From NCBI GenBank assembly GCA_021151585.1, contig JAGKWX010000011.1, positions 1-50,471 of the forward strand: a stretch of 50,471 bases of DNA. The letters run 5' to 3'. The notes beneath the pieces were generated by a model, which worked only from the letters and a program-made list of their open reading frames with translations, was not told where the DNA came from and did no database searches. Both the position numbers and the translations under genes were made by a program. This document shows, in pieces, positions 32,396 through 40,754 of the stretch (the first letter of the stretch is position 1; the number at the start of each line of letters is the position of its first letter). Source of the DNA: Alphaproteobacteria bacterium. GTDB lineage: Bacteria > Pseudomonadota > Gammaproteobacteria > JAGOUN01.

Positions 32396-34162
32396 ATGTA
32401 TGCTTATCTTTTTAGAACAGTACCACGATCCTATCAATTGAAACGTTCTTTTGTCGATGTTGTAAAAATGCAACATCGCACGCATCCTCATATTGGGCGG
32501 ATTTATGAAGAATTGTTGCAAGCGGAGCGATCTGCATCGAAATCCTGCAACTTTGTAGTGCAAGTTCTGGATTACTGGGCGCGCAACACAAACAATGCGG
32601 CCTTGCGCTGCATTGATCTTGATAAAGATATGACCTCATCCATCGATGTTAGCTATAAAGAAATTGAAATGCAAAGTCATAAAATTGCCGCTTATTTAAA
32701 AAGCCAAGGGTTTAAAAAAGGGGATAGCATTGCGCTGATGCTAGGGCAGAGGCCTGCATGGTGGTACTGTGTTGCGGCGTTAATTCGCAGCGGTATTGCT
32801 GTGATTCCGTGTTCACGATTATTAACATCGCAAGATTTAGCTTATCGCATCAATGACATAAAAATAAAGGGTATTATTACCGCGCCAGAACTACAGACAA
32901 AAATAGATGCTATTCGTAGCGAATGTCCTTCACTAGATTGTTTGCTCACTACTGGAAAATCTTCGGGCGCTTGGACATCATTAGACGATGTATCGCATGA
33001 CAATGTTGTTATTGCGCATCAAGGCACAACAACACAAGACCCATGCATTTATCTTTATACTTCTGGTACTACCGGCGATCCTAAAGCTGTTTTACATAAC
33101 CATGATTATCCTTTCTTTCATTGGCCAACAGGGCGAAGATGGCTGCAGGCGACACCGGATGATCTAGTCTACAATGCCAGCGATACGGGATGGGGTTTTA
33201 CTTTTTGGATTACGACTGCTGCGTGGTCTATGGGCGCACAATTGTTAGTGACACCCACCAATCAAAAGTTTGACGCTCAAAAGATGTTATACGTTTTACA
33301 GACTCAGCCTGTTTCTATTTTTTGTGCAGCACCGACGGTGCTTAGAAAATTAGTGGCCGAACCTAATTTTGATCAGTTACATTTTCCGAAATTAAGAAGA
33401 ATCGTCACAGTGGGGGAAGCATTAGATGAGGTCGTGATTCAGAAATTTGAGTCACGCGGCGTAAAAGTCGCTGTCGGCTTTGGTCAAGCAGAAACGCCGT
33501 TGATAATTGGCCGAGTTGATGATCAAGAGCATTTACCGAACACCATGGGACAACCGATTGATCCTTATCAAATCACTTTGTTAGATGAAAATTATCAGCC
33601 GGTGAAAGAGGGCGACATTGGTCAGATTGCCTTAAAATTTGACAAAGGCAGAGTGGGGGGCGTTATGCGTGGTTATGCTAATTCTCCTGAGAGAACACAA
33701 AAATCCTTTTCACCTGATCAACAATATTATTTAACGGGTGATTGGGCTAAGTTTGCCTTTAATGGCTTTGTGTATGCGGGTAGGCGAGATGATTTAATTA
33801 AAAGCCATGGTTATCGCGTCGGCCCTGATGAAATAGAAAAAGTTGGCATGACGCATCCAGCCGTAGCTAAAATTGCGGTAGTGGGTGTGCGTACCGATAG
33901 AGAGTCTTTGAACATTTCAATTAAAGCGTTTATTTTGTTAAAGCCAGGCTATCAGGATACTCCTAATTTAAAAAATGAAATACAGGATCACATCAAAGCG
34001 CAGGTTTCAGCCTATAAATACCCTAGACTTATCGAATGTTTACCACTCGATGAATGGGAAAAATACGAAACCACCAGCGGAAAAATACGTCGTCGAGGGT
34101 TGAGAGAGCGTGACGAAGCTAGACTGGAGGGGGCGACATTAAAGACAAGTTTTAATCGATAA
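32396..34162 (+). CDS. medium-chain acyl-CoA synthetase-like protein
   Basis: Activates a fatty or other carboxylic acid as the acyl-AMP, then acyl-CoA. The 588-residue protein has the ANL-superfamily core motifs: A3 YTSGTTGDPKAV, TVGEALDEV, a GFGQAETPL motif (A5), TGDWAKFAFNGFVYAGRRDDLI (A7-A8) and the catalytic Lys in ETTSGKIRRRGLRE (A10). Similarity in the middle (ALMLGQRPAWWYCVAALIRSGIAVIPCSRLLTS, SDTGWGFTFWI) is closest to the ACSM/MACS family. The first 50 or so residues form an unusual N-terminal extension. AAGGAAG precedes the ATG. It stands alone between polA and convergent DUF3050. The exact chain length is not inferable. Confidence 0.9.
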   Translation: MYAYLFRTVPRSYQLKRSFVDVVKMQHRTHPHIGRIYEELLQAERSASKSCNFVVQVLDYWARNTNNAALRCIDLDKDMTSSIDVSYKEIEMQSHKIAAYLKSQGFKKGDSIALMLGQRPAWWYCVAALIRSGIAVIPCSRLLTSQDLAYRINDIKIKGIITAPELQTKIDAIRSECPSLDCLLTTGKSSGAWTSLDDVSHDNVVIAHQGTTTQDPCIYLYTSGTTGDPKAVLHNHDYPFFHWPTGRRWLQATPDDLVYNASDTGWGFTFWITTAAWSMGAQLLVTPTNQKFDAQKMLYVLQTQPVSIFCAAPTVLRKLVAEPNFDQLHFPKLRRIVTVGEALDEVVIQKFESRGVKVAVGFGQAETPLIIGRVDDQEHLPNTMGQPIDPYQITLLDENYQPVKEGDIGQIALKFDKGRVGGVMRGYANSPERTQKSFSPDQQYYLTGDWAKFAFNGFVYAGRRDDLIKSHGYRVGPDEIEKVGMTHPAVAKIAVVGVRTDRESLNISIKAFILLKPGYQDTPNLKNEIQDHIKAQVSAYKYPRLIECLPLDEWEKYETTSGKIRRRGLRERDEARLEGATLKTSFNR

Positions 34163-34182
34163 TTCACGCTGACGATCAGAGG

Positions 34183-34965
34183 TTAATCTTGAATCAGGAT
34201 ATAAATGTCATCGAGAAACTCGATACGTGCATTTAATGCAGTGATAGCGGCTTGTTCTGCTTCTTGGAATTTTTGTGGATCGCCATTAATCAGGTTTTCC
34301 ATCATTTGCAAGGCTTTTGGAAAGTGCTCTTCGCTATCTAACTGAACATGTCGTTTGAGATAATACACGAGAGTATCGAGCTTAGTTGGACAGTGGCCAT
34401 TATTTTCAGCTTCAATTTTTTTAATGATAGGTGCAAACATATTGGCGGTGATGCCTTCTCTGCCATAAACAAAAGCTGCTGCGATTGCATGAGCATCCTG
34501 ATTAAAAAAACTAAAAGTTGTTTTCACAAAGTCCTTTGTTTTTTGTCTGATATGTAGATTTTCTAATACGTCGTTAATGGTTGTGCCATGTAATAAATTT
34601 ACTTGTAGTTGTTTTATTTGCGATGTGTCAGCGCCTAACTTTTCCATAGCGCGTAAGTAGATTTCATAATGACTTTGATAGTGAATGCCGTCTTCTATTA
34701 TATCCCCTTCTTCTTCAGCCAAAATACTGCCAATAAGGTTGGCGCTTAATGCGTCCTTGGGAGGGAGCCAAGGTGCGGCGGTTGTTACGATATGTCTATG
34801 TAATTCTTTAAGTAAACACATAAAATCCCAAACCGCAAAAACATGTTGCTCCATGAACAGCTTTAAGTGCTCTTGCGTAGCAAGATGCTCATAAATAGGG
34901 TGGGTTACAATTTTAGTGGTCAATGGGGAGAGTGCATCTATTAATCGTGTTGCATATTTTGACAT
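34183..34965 (-). CDS. DUF3050 protein with heme-oxygenase-like diiron fold pattern
   Basis: A 260-residue protein of the DUF3050 family (HPIYEHLATQEHLKLFMEQHVFAVWDFMCLLKELHRH is its hallmark, with PWLPP following). The pattern LAEEEGD followed by HYQSHYEIYL, and later the H-x3-D-x3-H in HVQLDSEEH, resembles the ligands of heme-oxygenase-like diiron oxidases such as CADD. This suggests a metal-dependent oxidase but is not proof. The ATG at 34965 is preferred (GGAAATGAT before it); the frame continues to a TTG at 35043 that lacks support. It faces the kinase gene at 35096 divergently and is convergent with the acyl-CoA synthetase with 20 nt between stops. Confidence 0.8.
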   Translation of the reverse strand: MSKYATRLIDALSPLTTKIVTHPIYEHLATQEHLKLFMEQHVFAVWDFMCLLKELHRHIVTTAAPWLPPKDALSANLIGSILAEEEGDIIEDGIHYQSHYEIYLRAMEKLGADTSQIKQLQVNLLHGTTINDVLENLHIRQKTKDFVKTTFSFFNQDAHAIAAAFVYGREGITANMFAPIIKKIEAENNGHCPTKLDTLVYYLKRHVQLDSEEHFPKALQMMENLINGDPQKFQEAEQAAITALNARIEFLDDIYILIQD

Positions 34966-35095
34966 ATCATTTCCATGGGAATAAATAAAAATCCGGGTTA
35001 ATTCTTTAAAAACTTGGTATTTGTTCGAAGTTTCGTAATTCAAAATACTGTGATACTATACTAAAATATGGAGCAAGTCTCTAGAGAAAAAATCT

Positions 35096-36313
35096 ATGTC
35101 AGATGCATCACAGTTATCACTAGAAGTATTAGCCAAGGAAGCTGAGCGTGCCAAAGAAAAAGCACATATTACACAAGTTTTTTTAGACAATATCACTTAC
35201 TCATTGCCGCAGTATGTTTTTTGGAAAGATATCAATTCAGTATATCTTGGATGCAATAAAAATTTTGCTGAATTAATCGGGCTAGATTCTCCAGAAAACA
35301 TTGTTGGAAAAACTGATCATGATATTCAATGGCAAACGCCAGGCGATTCGGTAGAAACATTTCAACAGGGGGATCAGTACACCCTATTAGGTAACCCTAT
35401 CACTAATCAAGAAGAAATTTTGGTTCTACCAAGCGGTAAATCACTGATTACTTTAGTGAGTAAGCTTCCGATTATGGATAATGGCAAAGCAGTTGGAATT
35501 GTAGGTTATTTTACTGATATCACTGAGATGAAACAAAAAGAAAAGGAGCTCATTAAAGCAAAAGAGTTGGCCGAAAGTGCTTATCAAGCAAAGCAACAAT
35601 TTATTCTGAATATAAGACATGATATTCGTACTCCATTTGTTGGTATTTCTAGTGTTGCTGATATCTTATTAATGAAAGAAACTGATCCAGGAAAAAGAAA
35701 GTTTTTAGAAATGCTGCATGTTTCTGCAAATGCGTTGTTATCTTATTTTAATGAAATTTTAGAAGTAACGCATATAGAAAATGGTAGCATACCGCTCGTT
35801 TCTAAATTGACAAACGTAAAAAAAGCTGCAAAAACATGCCTTGATATGAACTTAACGGCTATTAATACAAAAGATTTAGAATATAGTTTTGCTTATGATG
35901 ATAAACTACCCGAAGAGCTGTATACAGATGAGTTTCGATTCCAGCGTGTTTTGATTAACTTGATTGGTAATGCGGTAAAGTTTACAAGTAATGGCAGAAT
36001 AGACGTTAATATTTATCTTGCGGGTGAGAAACCAGGGTCGCGTGAAATTTTAGTGGCCATCGTTGTTAAAGATACAGGGCCAGGAATCCCCGTTGATAAA
36101 CAGCACATAATTTTTGAAAAATTTGAACGCTTAACCCCATCTTATCAAGGCGTTTATAAAGGCAGTGGCTTGGGTTTATTTTCTGTCAGAATCTTAATGA
36201 ATGAACTCGGCGGTGATATCGATTTAAAAAGCAAAGAGGGGGAAGGGTCTACTTTTACATGTATGATTCCTATGCTAAAACCGAAGTTATCTGAATTTGT
36301 ATCACCAAAATAA
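35096..36313 (+). CDS. cytosolic PAS-domain sensor histidine kinase
   Basis: A 405-residue protein without membrane segments. A coiled N-terminus leads into a PAS domain (about 30-145, VFWKDINSVYLGCNKNFAELIGL to VGYFTDITEMK), a linker coil, a HisKA dimerisation domain with the phosphorylated His in NIRHDIRTPFVGI (about 177), and a HATPase domain with N-box NLIGNAVKFT, G1 DTGPGIP and G2 GSGLGLFSV. There is no receiver domain and no regulator gene beside it, so it is an orphan kinase. This kind of PAS kinase is common in Legionella and Coxiella relatives. It probably senses a cytosolic ligand or redox state. Divergent from the DUF3050 gene, 131 nt apart with the preferred start. Confidence 0.93.
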   Translation: MSDASQLSLEVLAKEAERAKEKAHITQVFLDNITYSLPQYVFWKDINSVYLGCNKNFAELIGLDSPENIVGKTDHDIQWQTPGDSVETFQQGDQYTLLGNPITNQEEILVLPSGKSLITLVSKLPIMDNGKAVGIVGYFTDITEMKQKEKELIKAKELAESAYQAKQQFILNIRHDIRTPFVGISSVADILLMKETDPGKRKFLEMLHVSANALLSYFNEILEVTHIENGSIPLVSKLTNVKKAAKTCLDMNLTAINTKDLEYSFAYDDKLPEELYTDEFRFQRVLINLIGNAVKFTSNGRIDVNIYLAGEKPGSREILVAIVVKDTGPGIPVDKQHIIFEKFERLTPSYQGVYKGSGLGLFSVRILMNELGGDIDLKSKEGEGSTFTCMIPMLKPKLSEFVSPK

Positions 36314-36425
36314 GTCGTCCTCCATCAGAAAAAATATAACTAGAATATAGAGGCTATCAACACCTTTTATTGTTTGTTAGCATATAAATTATTAAATAAT
36401 TCAACTGACTGGCAGTGTTTATACA

Positions 36426-37091
36426 ATGAGTGTTTATTCGATAACCAATACTGATTGCCAAGACTATTTTACTTCTCTTTGTGCGGAAGAATCAGAGATA
36501 CAACAACGTTTAAAAGCCTATGTAGCCACCCTTGATAAGGTGCCTCAGATGTATATTGATCCACTGCAGGGATCGATTTTAGCCTTTTTGGCACGCAGTA
36601 TACAGGCAAAACATATTTTAGAAATTGGTACCTTTGTTGGTTATGGCACCTTATGGTTGGCGAGAGCATTAACCGCTGATGCTAAGATAACAACCTGTGA
36701 AATTGATAAGCGTTGGTGGCCGATAGCGCGGAATGCTTTCGAGCAAGCCGGTGTGAGTGAACAAATTCACCAAGAAAAGCAAGCGGCATTATTGAGTTTA
36801 GAGTCGTGGGTGACTAGTCAAAACCCGCCCCAATTTGATTTTATTTTTATCGACGCAGATAAATCTCGCTATCCGATTTATTATGAGCATTGTCTTCAGT
36901 TGCTGAGCCCACAAGGAATACTGGTTTTAGATAATGTTTGGTGGCAGGGCAAGTTGCTTGATAAGGAGTGTTCGCAACGGCGCGCTCAAGTTTTGCGTAA
37001 ATTTAATGCTGATTTAGCGCAAGATTCGCGCATTGACTTGGTGATGTTGCCTATGAGTGATGGCATGAGTTTGGTGCGACGGAGGCGTTGA
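36426..37091 (+). CDS. class I SAM-dependent O-methyltransferase
   Basis: A 221-residue methyltransferase of the caffeoyl-CoA/catechol O-methyltransferase family. It has the SAM-binding motif ILEIGTFVGYGTLWLA, the acidic post-strand CEID, the FDFIFIDADKSRYPIYYE metal/catalytic region with the D-A-D-K motif, and VLDNVWWQGK. Small bacterial members methylate catechol-type or other hydroxylated substrates; the substrate is unknown. The upstream 112 nt hold no clear gene. It is followed by rpmE in the same direction with its own promoter. Confidence 0.88.
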   Translation: MSVYSITNTDCQDYFTSLCAEESEIQQRLKAYVATLDKVPQMYIDPLQGSILAFLARSIQAKHILEIGTFVGYGTLWLARALTADAKITTCEIDKRWWPIARNAFEQAGVSEQIHQEKQAALLSLESWVTSQNPPQFDFIFIDADKSRYPIYYEHCLQLLSPQGILVLDNVWWQGKLLDKECSQRRAQVLRKFNADLAQDSRIDLVMLPMSDGMSLVRRRR

Positions 37092-37113
37092 TCATAAAAA
37101 GACCAAAAACACC

Positions 37114-37142
37114 TTGCGTCACTAGCAAAAATCCACTATCAT
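37114..37142 (+). promoter_or_regulatory. sigma70-like promoter of rpmE
   Basis: TTGCGT (37114-37119), 17 nt, TATCAT (37137-37142), about 60 nt before the rpmE ATG. Confidence 0.5.
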
Positions 37143-37165
37143 GCTCAGCCAATTGATTTTTTATA

Positions 37166-37185
37166 CGGCTAACCAAGACTAGCCG
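37166..37185 (+). promoter_or_regulatory. leader hairpin upstream of rpmE
   Basis: CGGCTA and TAGCCG form a perfect 6-bp stem around AACCAAGA... (8 nt), ending 2 nt before the Shine-Dalgarno region GAAGAGG. Some ribosomal protein genes use leader structures for autoregulation, so this is a candidate binding site for bL31. Confidence 0.35.
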
Positions 37186-37201
37186 CTGAAGAGGAAAAAC
37201 G

Positions 37202-37456
37202 ATGAAAAAAGAGATCCACCCAGCTTATGCTCATGTTAACGTGCATTGTAGTTGTGGTAACAAATTTAAAGTACGTTCGACAGGTAAAGATGTACATTTA
37301 GACGTCTGTTCTGAATGTCACCCTTTTTATACTGGAAAACAAAAAATTGTTGATACAGCAGGTCGTGTAGAAGGTTTCAGCAAGAAATATGCTTTCCTCA
37401 GTTCGACTTTGGGCAAATTGTCTGAGAAATCATCTGATAGTGCGGGCAAAGCCTGA
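37202..37456 (+). CDS. rpmE: ribosomal protein bL31, zinc-binding form
   Basis: A large-subunit ribosomal protein. The 84-residue protein starts MKKEIHPAY and has four zinc-ligand Cys in CSCGN (C16, C18) and VCSECHPFYTGKQK, then VDTAGRVEGFSKKY. It is longer than E. coli bL31 (70) by a C-terminal tail (LSSTLGKLSEKSSDSAGKA). GAAGAGG lies about 7 nt upstream of the ATG. It has its own promoter and terminator. Confidence 0.96.
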   Translation: MKKEIHPAYAHVNVHCSCGNKFKVRSTGKDVHLDVCSECHPFYTGKQKIVDTAGRVEGFSKKYAFLSSTLGKLSEKSSDSAGKA

Positions 37457-37480
37457 GAGTAATATACTTTTTCTTAATTA

Positions 37481-37506
37481 GGGCGCATTGTGCGCCCTGA
37501 TTTTTT
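37481..37506 (+). terminator. rpmE intrinsic terminator
   Basis: GGGCGCA and TGCGCCC form a perfect 7-bp GC-rich stem around TTG, followed by TGATTTTTTC. It lies 24 nt after the rpmE stop and would separate rpmE from the malic enzyme gene. Confidence 0.85.
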
Positions 37507-37533
37507 CAACTACCATACTTAGCAGGAGATGTT

Positions 37534-38766
37534 ATGTCAAACCTGTCACATGCTGAACAAGCATTGAAATATCATCGCGAACCACGTCCGGGAAAAATCG
37601 CGATTGCGTTAACAAAATCAACAGAATCACAAAGTGATTTGGCCCTTGCCTACACTCCTGGTGTAGCTCAGCCTGTTATGGCGATTGCTAATGACCCAGA
37701 AGCAGCATACCACTACACAAGCAAAGGCAATTTAGTTGCTGTGATTAGTAACGGTACCGCGGTTTTGGGCTTAGGTGATGTCGGTGCATTAGCAGGAAAG
37801 CCTGTTATGGAAGGCAAAGGCGTTTTATTTAAACGTTTTGCAGATGTTGATGTATTTGATATTGAAATTGATTGTACAGATCCTTATGAATTGGTTGAAA
37901 CAATTGCTAGGATCTCGCCAACTTTTGGCGGTATCAATCTTGAAGACATTAAAGCACCGGAATGTTTTATTGTTGAAGAGGAGCTAAAAAAACGCCTTAG
38001 CATTCCCGTATTTCATGATGATCAACACGGTACGGCAATTATTGTCGCAGCAGGATTGATTAATGCGCTAAAATTACAGCAGAAGAAAATCGAAGATATA
38101 AAAATAGTGTGCTTAGGCGCTGGCGCCGCGGGTATAGCCTCTATGAATTTATTGCTGGCGCTTGGCGCGAAAGCAGAAAACATTTACATGGTTGATCGAA
38201 AAGGTATTATTCATTCAGAACGGGATGACTTAAATCAATATAAAATGCCTTTCGCATTAGCAACAGAAAAACGTACATTGATGGATGCAATGCAAGGTGC
38301 TGATGTTTTTATTGGCGTTTCTGGCGCCAACTTAGTTAGTAAAGAAATGATTGCAGCGATGGCGGATAAGCCAATCATATTTGCATTATCTAATCCTGAT
38401 CCTGAAATTTCACCTGCGGATGCACACAGTGTTCGACAAGATTTGATTATGGCAACTGGGCGTAGTGATTATCCGAATCAGGTTAATAATGTATTAGGTT
38501 TTCCTTATATCTTTCGAGGCGCATTAGATGTCCGTGCCCATACGATTAATATAGAAATGCAAATCGCAGCAGTGCACGCGATTAGCGAATTAGCCTACGA
38601 AGAAGTTCCAGCAGAAGTTTTAGCGGCTTATCCAAACCAAGCCCATTTGGCGTTTGGACCGGATTATATTTTGCCAAAACCAATGGACCCTCGTTTAAAA
38701 GCACGTGTGTCAAATGCTGTAGCACAAGCTGCTATTGATACAGGTGTGGCGGGTATTACTAACTAA
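37534..38766 (+). CDS. malic enzyme, short NADP/NAD type
   Basis: Decarboxylates malate to pyruvate. The 410-residue protein has the short malic-enzyme layout: YTPGVAQPVMAIA, GTAVLGLGDVGALAGKPVMEGK, catalytic-region INLEDIKAPECF, VFHDDQHGTAIIVAAGL and Rossmann GAGAAGIASMNLL. It lacks the C-terminal phosphotransacetylase-like domain of E. coli MaeB, so it is a single-domain type. AGGAGATG leads to the ATG. The next gene, an MFS transporter, begins 16 nt after its stop, which suggests a joint role in dicarboxylate or pyruvate use. A larger NAD malic enzyme is at 14032-15747. Confidence 0.93.
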   Translation: MSNLSHAEQALKYHREPRPGKIAIALTKSTESQSDLALAYTPGVAQPVMAIANDPEAAYHYTSKGNLVAVISNGTAVLGLGDVGALAGKPVMEGKGVLFKRFADVDVFDIEIDCTDPYELVETIARISPTFGGINLEDIKAPECFIVEEELKKRLSIPVFHDDQHGTAIIVAAGLINALKLQQKKIEDIKIVCLGAGAAGIASMNLLLALGAKAENIYMVDRKGIIHSERDDLNQYKMPFALATEKRTLMDAMQGADVFIGVSGANLVSKEMIAAMADKPIIFALSNPDPEISPADAHSVRQDLIMATGRSDYPNQVNNVLGFPYIFRGALDVRAHTINIEMQIAAVHAISELAYEEVPAEVLAAYPNQAHLAFGPDYILPKPMDPRLKARVSNAVAQAAIDTGVAGITN

Positions 38767-38782
38767 TAAGAGAAAAAATACC

Positions 38783-40081
38783 ATGAAAAATAATTCAATT
38801 TCTGCCTTGCAAGCTCGAAAAGCTGCAATATTGGCATGGACAATGTGTGGTTTAGGCGCTTTATTTTATTGTTATGAATATATTTTGCGAATCGCTCCAA
38901 GCGTTATGTCAGAACAATTAATGAACTCTTACAATTTAACCGCAGGCGCATTTGGCAATCTTACAGCATATTATTATTATGCGTATACGCCGATGCAAAT
39001 TCTCGTTGGGATCATGATGGATAGATTCGGGACGCGATTTTTACTCAGTTTTGCATGCTTAGCCTGTACCGTGGGCACGTATATGTTTGCTTGCGGTGAC
39101 AGTTTATTAGTTGCAAGCGTCGGGCGTTTTCTTGTTGGCTTTGGTTCATCATTTGCTTTTGTTGGCGGCCTAAAATTGATTTCACTGTGGTTGCCACCAG
39201 AACGCTTTGCATTTGGTTCTGGAATTATCGTTGCATTAGGTAGTTTAGGCGCCATGGCAGGAGATGTCGTTCTAACATCGTTTGTTAATTCTATCGGATG
39301 GCAAAAAACCAATATCATCACGGCAATTTGCGGCGTGATTTTAACCATTGTCTTGTTCTTAGCATTGCGTGATGGTAATGCCGAAACAAGCAAAACATCA
39401 GTCAATAATACGCGTATTCATTTTGTGGATATATTCACAGGTCTTTGGGCCGCATTAAAGACGCCACAAATTTGGAAAGCAGGTTTAGTAGGTGGTTTGC
39501 TATACATGCCAACATCTGCTTTTGCTGAATTATGGGCAATACCATATTTACAACAAGCTCGCGGTTTAACTAATCACGATGCTGCATCAGTTGTGTCATT
39601 GATATTTTTAGGTTGGGTAACCGGCGGACCAATTTTTGGTTTTTTATCAGATCGTTTTCAAAACCGCTTAGTCCCAATGTTCATTGGTAGTTCAATGGGT
39701 TTAGCGATATTTTGTTACATGTTATATGTGCCGAATAAATCTGTAACGTTATTGAGTGCTCTGTTTTTCTTATTAGGCTTTGGCGTCAGTAGTAAAATCG
39801 TTATTTTTGCTGTAGCGCGTGAATCTATTCGCTCAACGATTAGTGGTACTGTTGTCGCATTAATTAACATGATGGTCATGGTGAGTGGCGTTATATTTCA
39901 GCCAGTGATTGGCGTATTGTTAGACGTGCATTGGTCAGGCACGGTTTTAGATAATGGCGTGCGATTATATAGCTCTTCGAATTTTATGTTTGCCTTGAGT
40001 GTATTGCCTATAGGCACCGTAGTTGCATTAATTACTATTCTTTTTATGAAAGAAACGAATGGAAAACTGTGTCAGGAATAA
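38783..40081 (+). CDS. MFS transporter
   Basis: A 432-residue, 12-helix major facilitator. Motif A-like loops GIMMDRFGTRFLL and FGFLSDRFQNRL, YCYEYILRIAPSVMS in helix 1 and FLVGFGSSFAFVGGLKL in the N half are seen. Amino-acid or organic-acid MFS transporters of this kind (for example Legionella Pht-type) are common in this group, but the substrate is open. The ATG at 38783 with AAGAGA upstream is chosen; the frame is open 16 codons earlier inside the malic enzyme gene. It sits in an operon after the malic enzyme and before rpe. Confidence 0.88.
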   Translation: MKNNSISALQARKAAILAWTMCGLGALFYCYEYILRIAPSVMSEQLMNSYNLTAGAFGNLTAYYYYAYTPMQILVGIMMDRFGTRFLLSFACLACTVGTYMFACGDSLLVASVGRFLVGFGSSFAFVGGLKLISLWLPPERFAFGSGIIVALGSLGAMAGDVVLTSFVNSIGWQKTNIITAICGVILTIVLFLALRDGNAETSKTSVNNTRIHFVDIFTGLWAALKTPQIWKAGLVGGLLYMPTSAFAELWAIPYLQQARGLTNHDAASVVSLIFLGWVTGGPIFGFLSDRFQNRLVPMFIGSSMGLAIFCYMLYVPNKSVTLLSALFFLLGFGVSSKIVIFAVARESIRSTISGTVVALINMMVMVSGVIFQPVIGVLLDVHWSGTVLDNGVRLYSSSNFMFALSVLPIGTVVALITILFMKETNGKLCQE

Positions 40082-40088
40082 ATGTACT

Positions 40089-40754
40089 ATGAAGCAAAAC
40101 ACAGTTCTCGCGCCTTCGTTGTTATCTGCTAATTTCGCTCAACTTGGCGCTGATGCAAAAGGTGTTTTAGCATCTGGCGCGCAGTGGCTGCACTTCGATG
40201 TCATGGATAATCATTTTGTGCCCAATCTCACCATTGGGCCCATGGTTTGTCAGGCCTTGCGTGATGATGGAATTACCGCCCCTATTGATGTGCATTTGAT
40301 GGTAAGCAATCCAGAAAACTTAATTCATGCATTTGCAAAGGCTGGCGCCAGTTATATTACTATTCATGCAGAAGCGACACCGCATATCGATCGATATTTA
40401 CAACAGATTCGAGATCTAGGTTGCAAAGCGGGGTTGGCATTTAATCCTTCGACACCAATTCACGCAGCGCAATATGTTTTAGACAAATTAGACTTAATCT
40501 TAGTGATGTCAGTGAATCCCGGTTTTGGTGGCCAACAATTTATCCCGTCCGTGCTAGAAAAAATTCATCAAGCGCGTTATATGATTGATCAGTCAAAACG
40601 ACCTATCCGCTTATCTGTTGATGGCGGTATTAATTTCGAGACCATTCGATTAGCGAGCGATGCGGGAGCAGATACCTTTGTTGCGGGATATACGGTATTT
40701 AAAGCGCAAGACCGCGGCGCAGCGATAGAAAGCTTGTTACGACTATCATCTTAA
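40089..40754 (+). CDS. rpe: ribulose-phosphate 3-epimerase
   Basis: Interconverts ribulose-5-phosphate and xylulose-5-phosphate. The 221-residue TIM barrel starts LAPSLLSANFAQLG and has FDVMDNHFVPNLTIGP, HLMVSNPE, HAEA, VMSVNPGFGGQQFIP and VDGGIN, the full set of metal and phosphate sites. The ATG at 40089 with AGGAAT (40074-40079) upstream is chosen. The MFS stop is 7 nt earlier, so they are likely co-transcribed. Its 3' end overlaps the convergent rarA by 9 nt. Confidence 0.97.
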   Translation: MKQNTVLAPSLLSANFAQLGADAKGVLASGAQWLHFDVMDNHFVPNLTIGPMVCQALRDDGITAPIDVHLMVSNPENLIHAFAKAGASYITIHAEATPHIDRYLQQIRDLGCKAGLAFNPSTPIHAAQYVLDKLDLILVMSVNPGFGGQQFIPSVLEKIHQARYMIDQSKRPIRLSVDGGINFETIRLASDAGADTFVAGYTVFKAQDRGAAIESLLRLSS

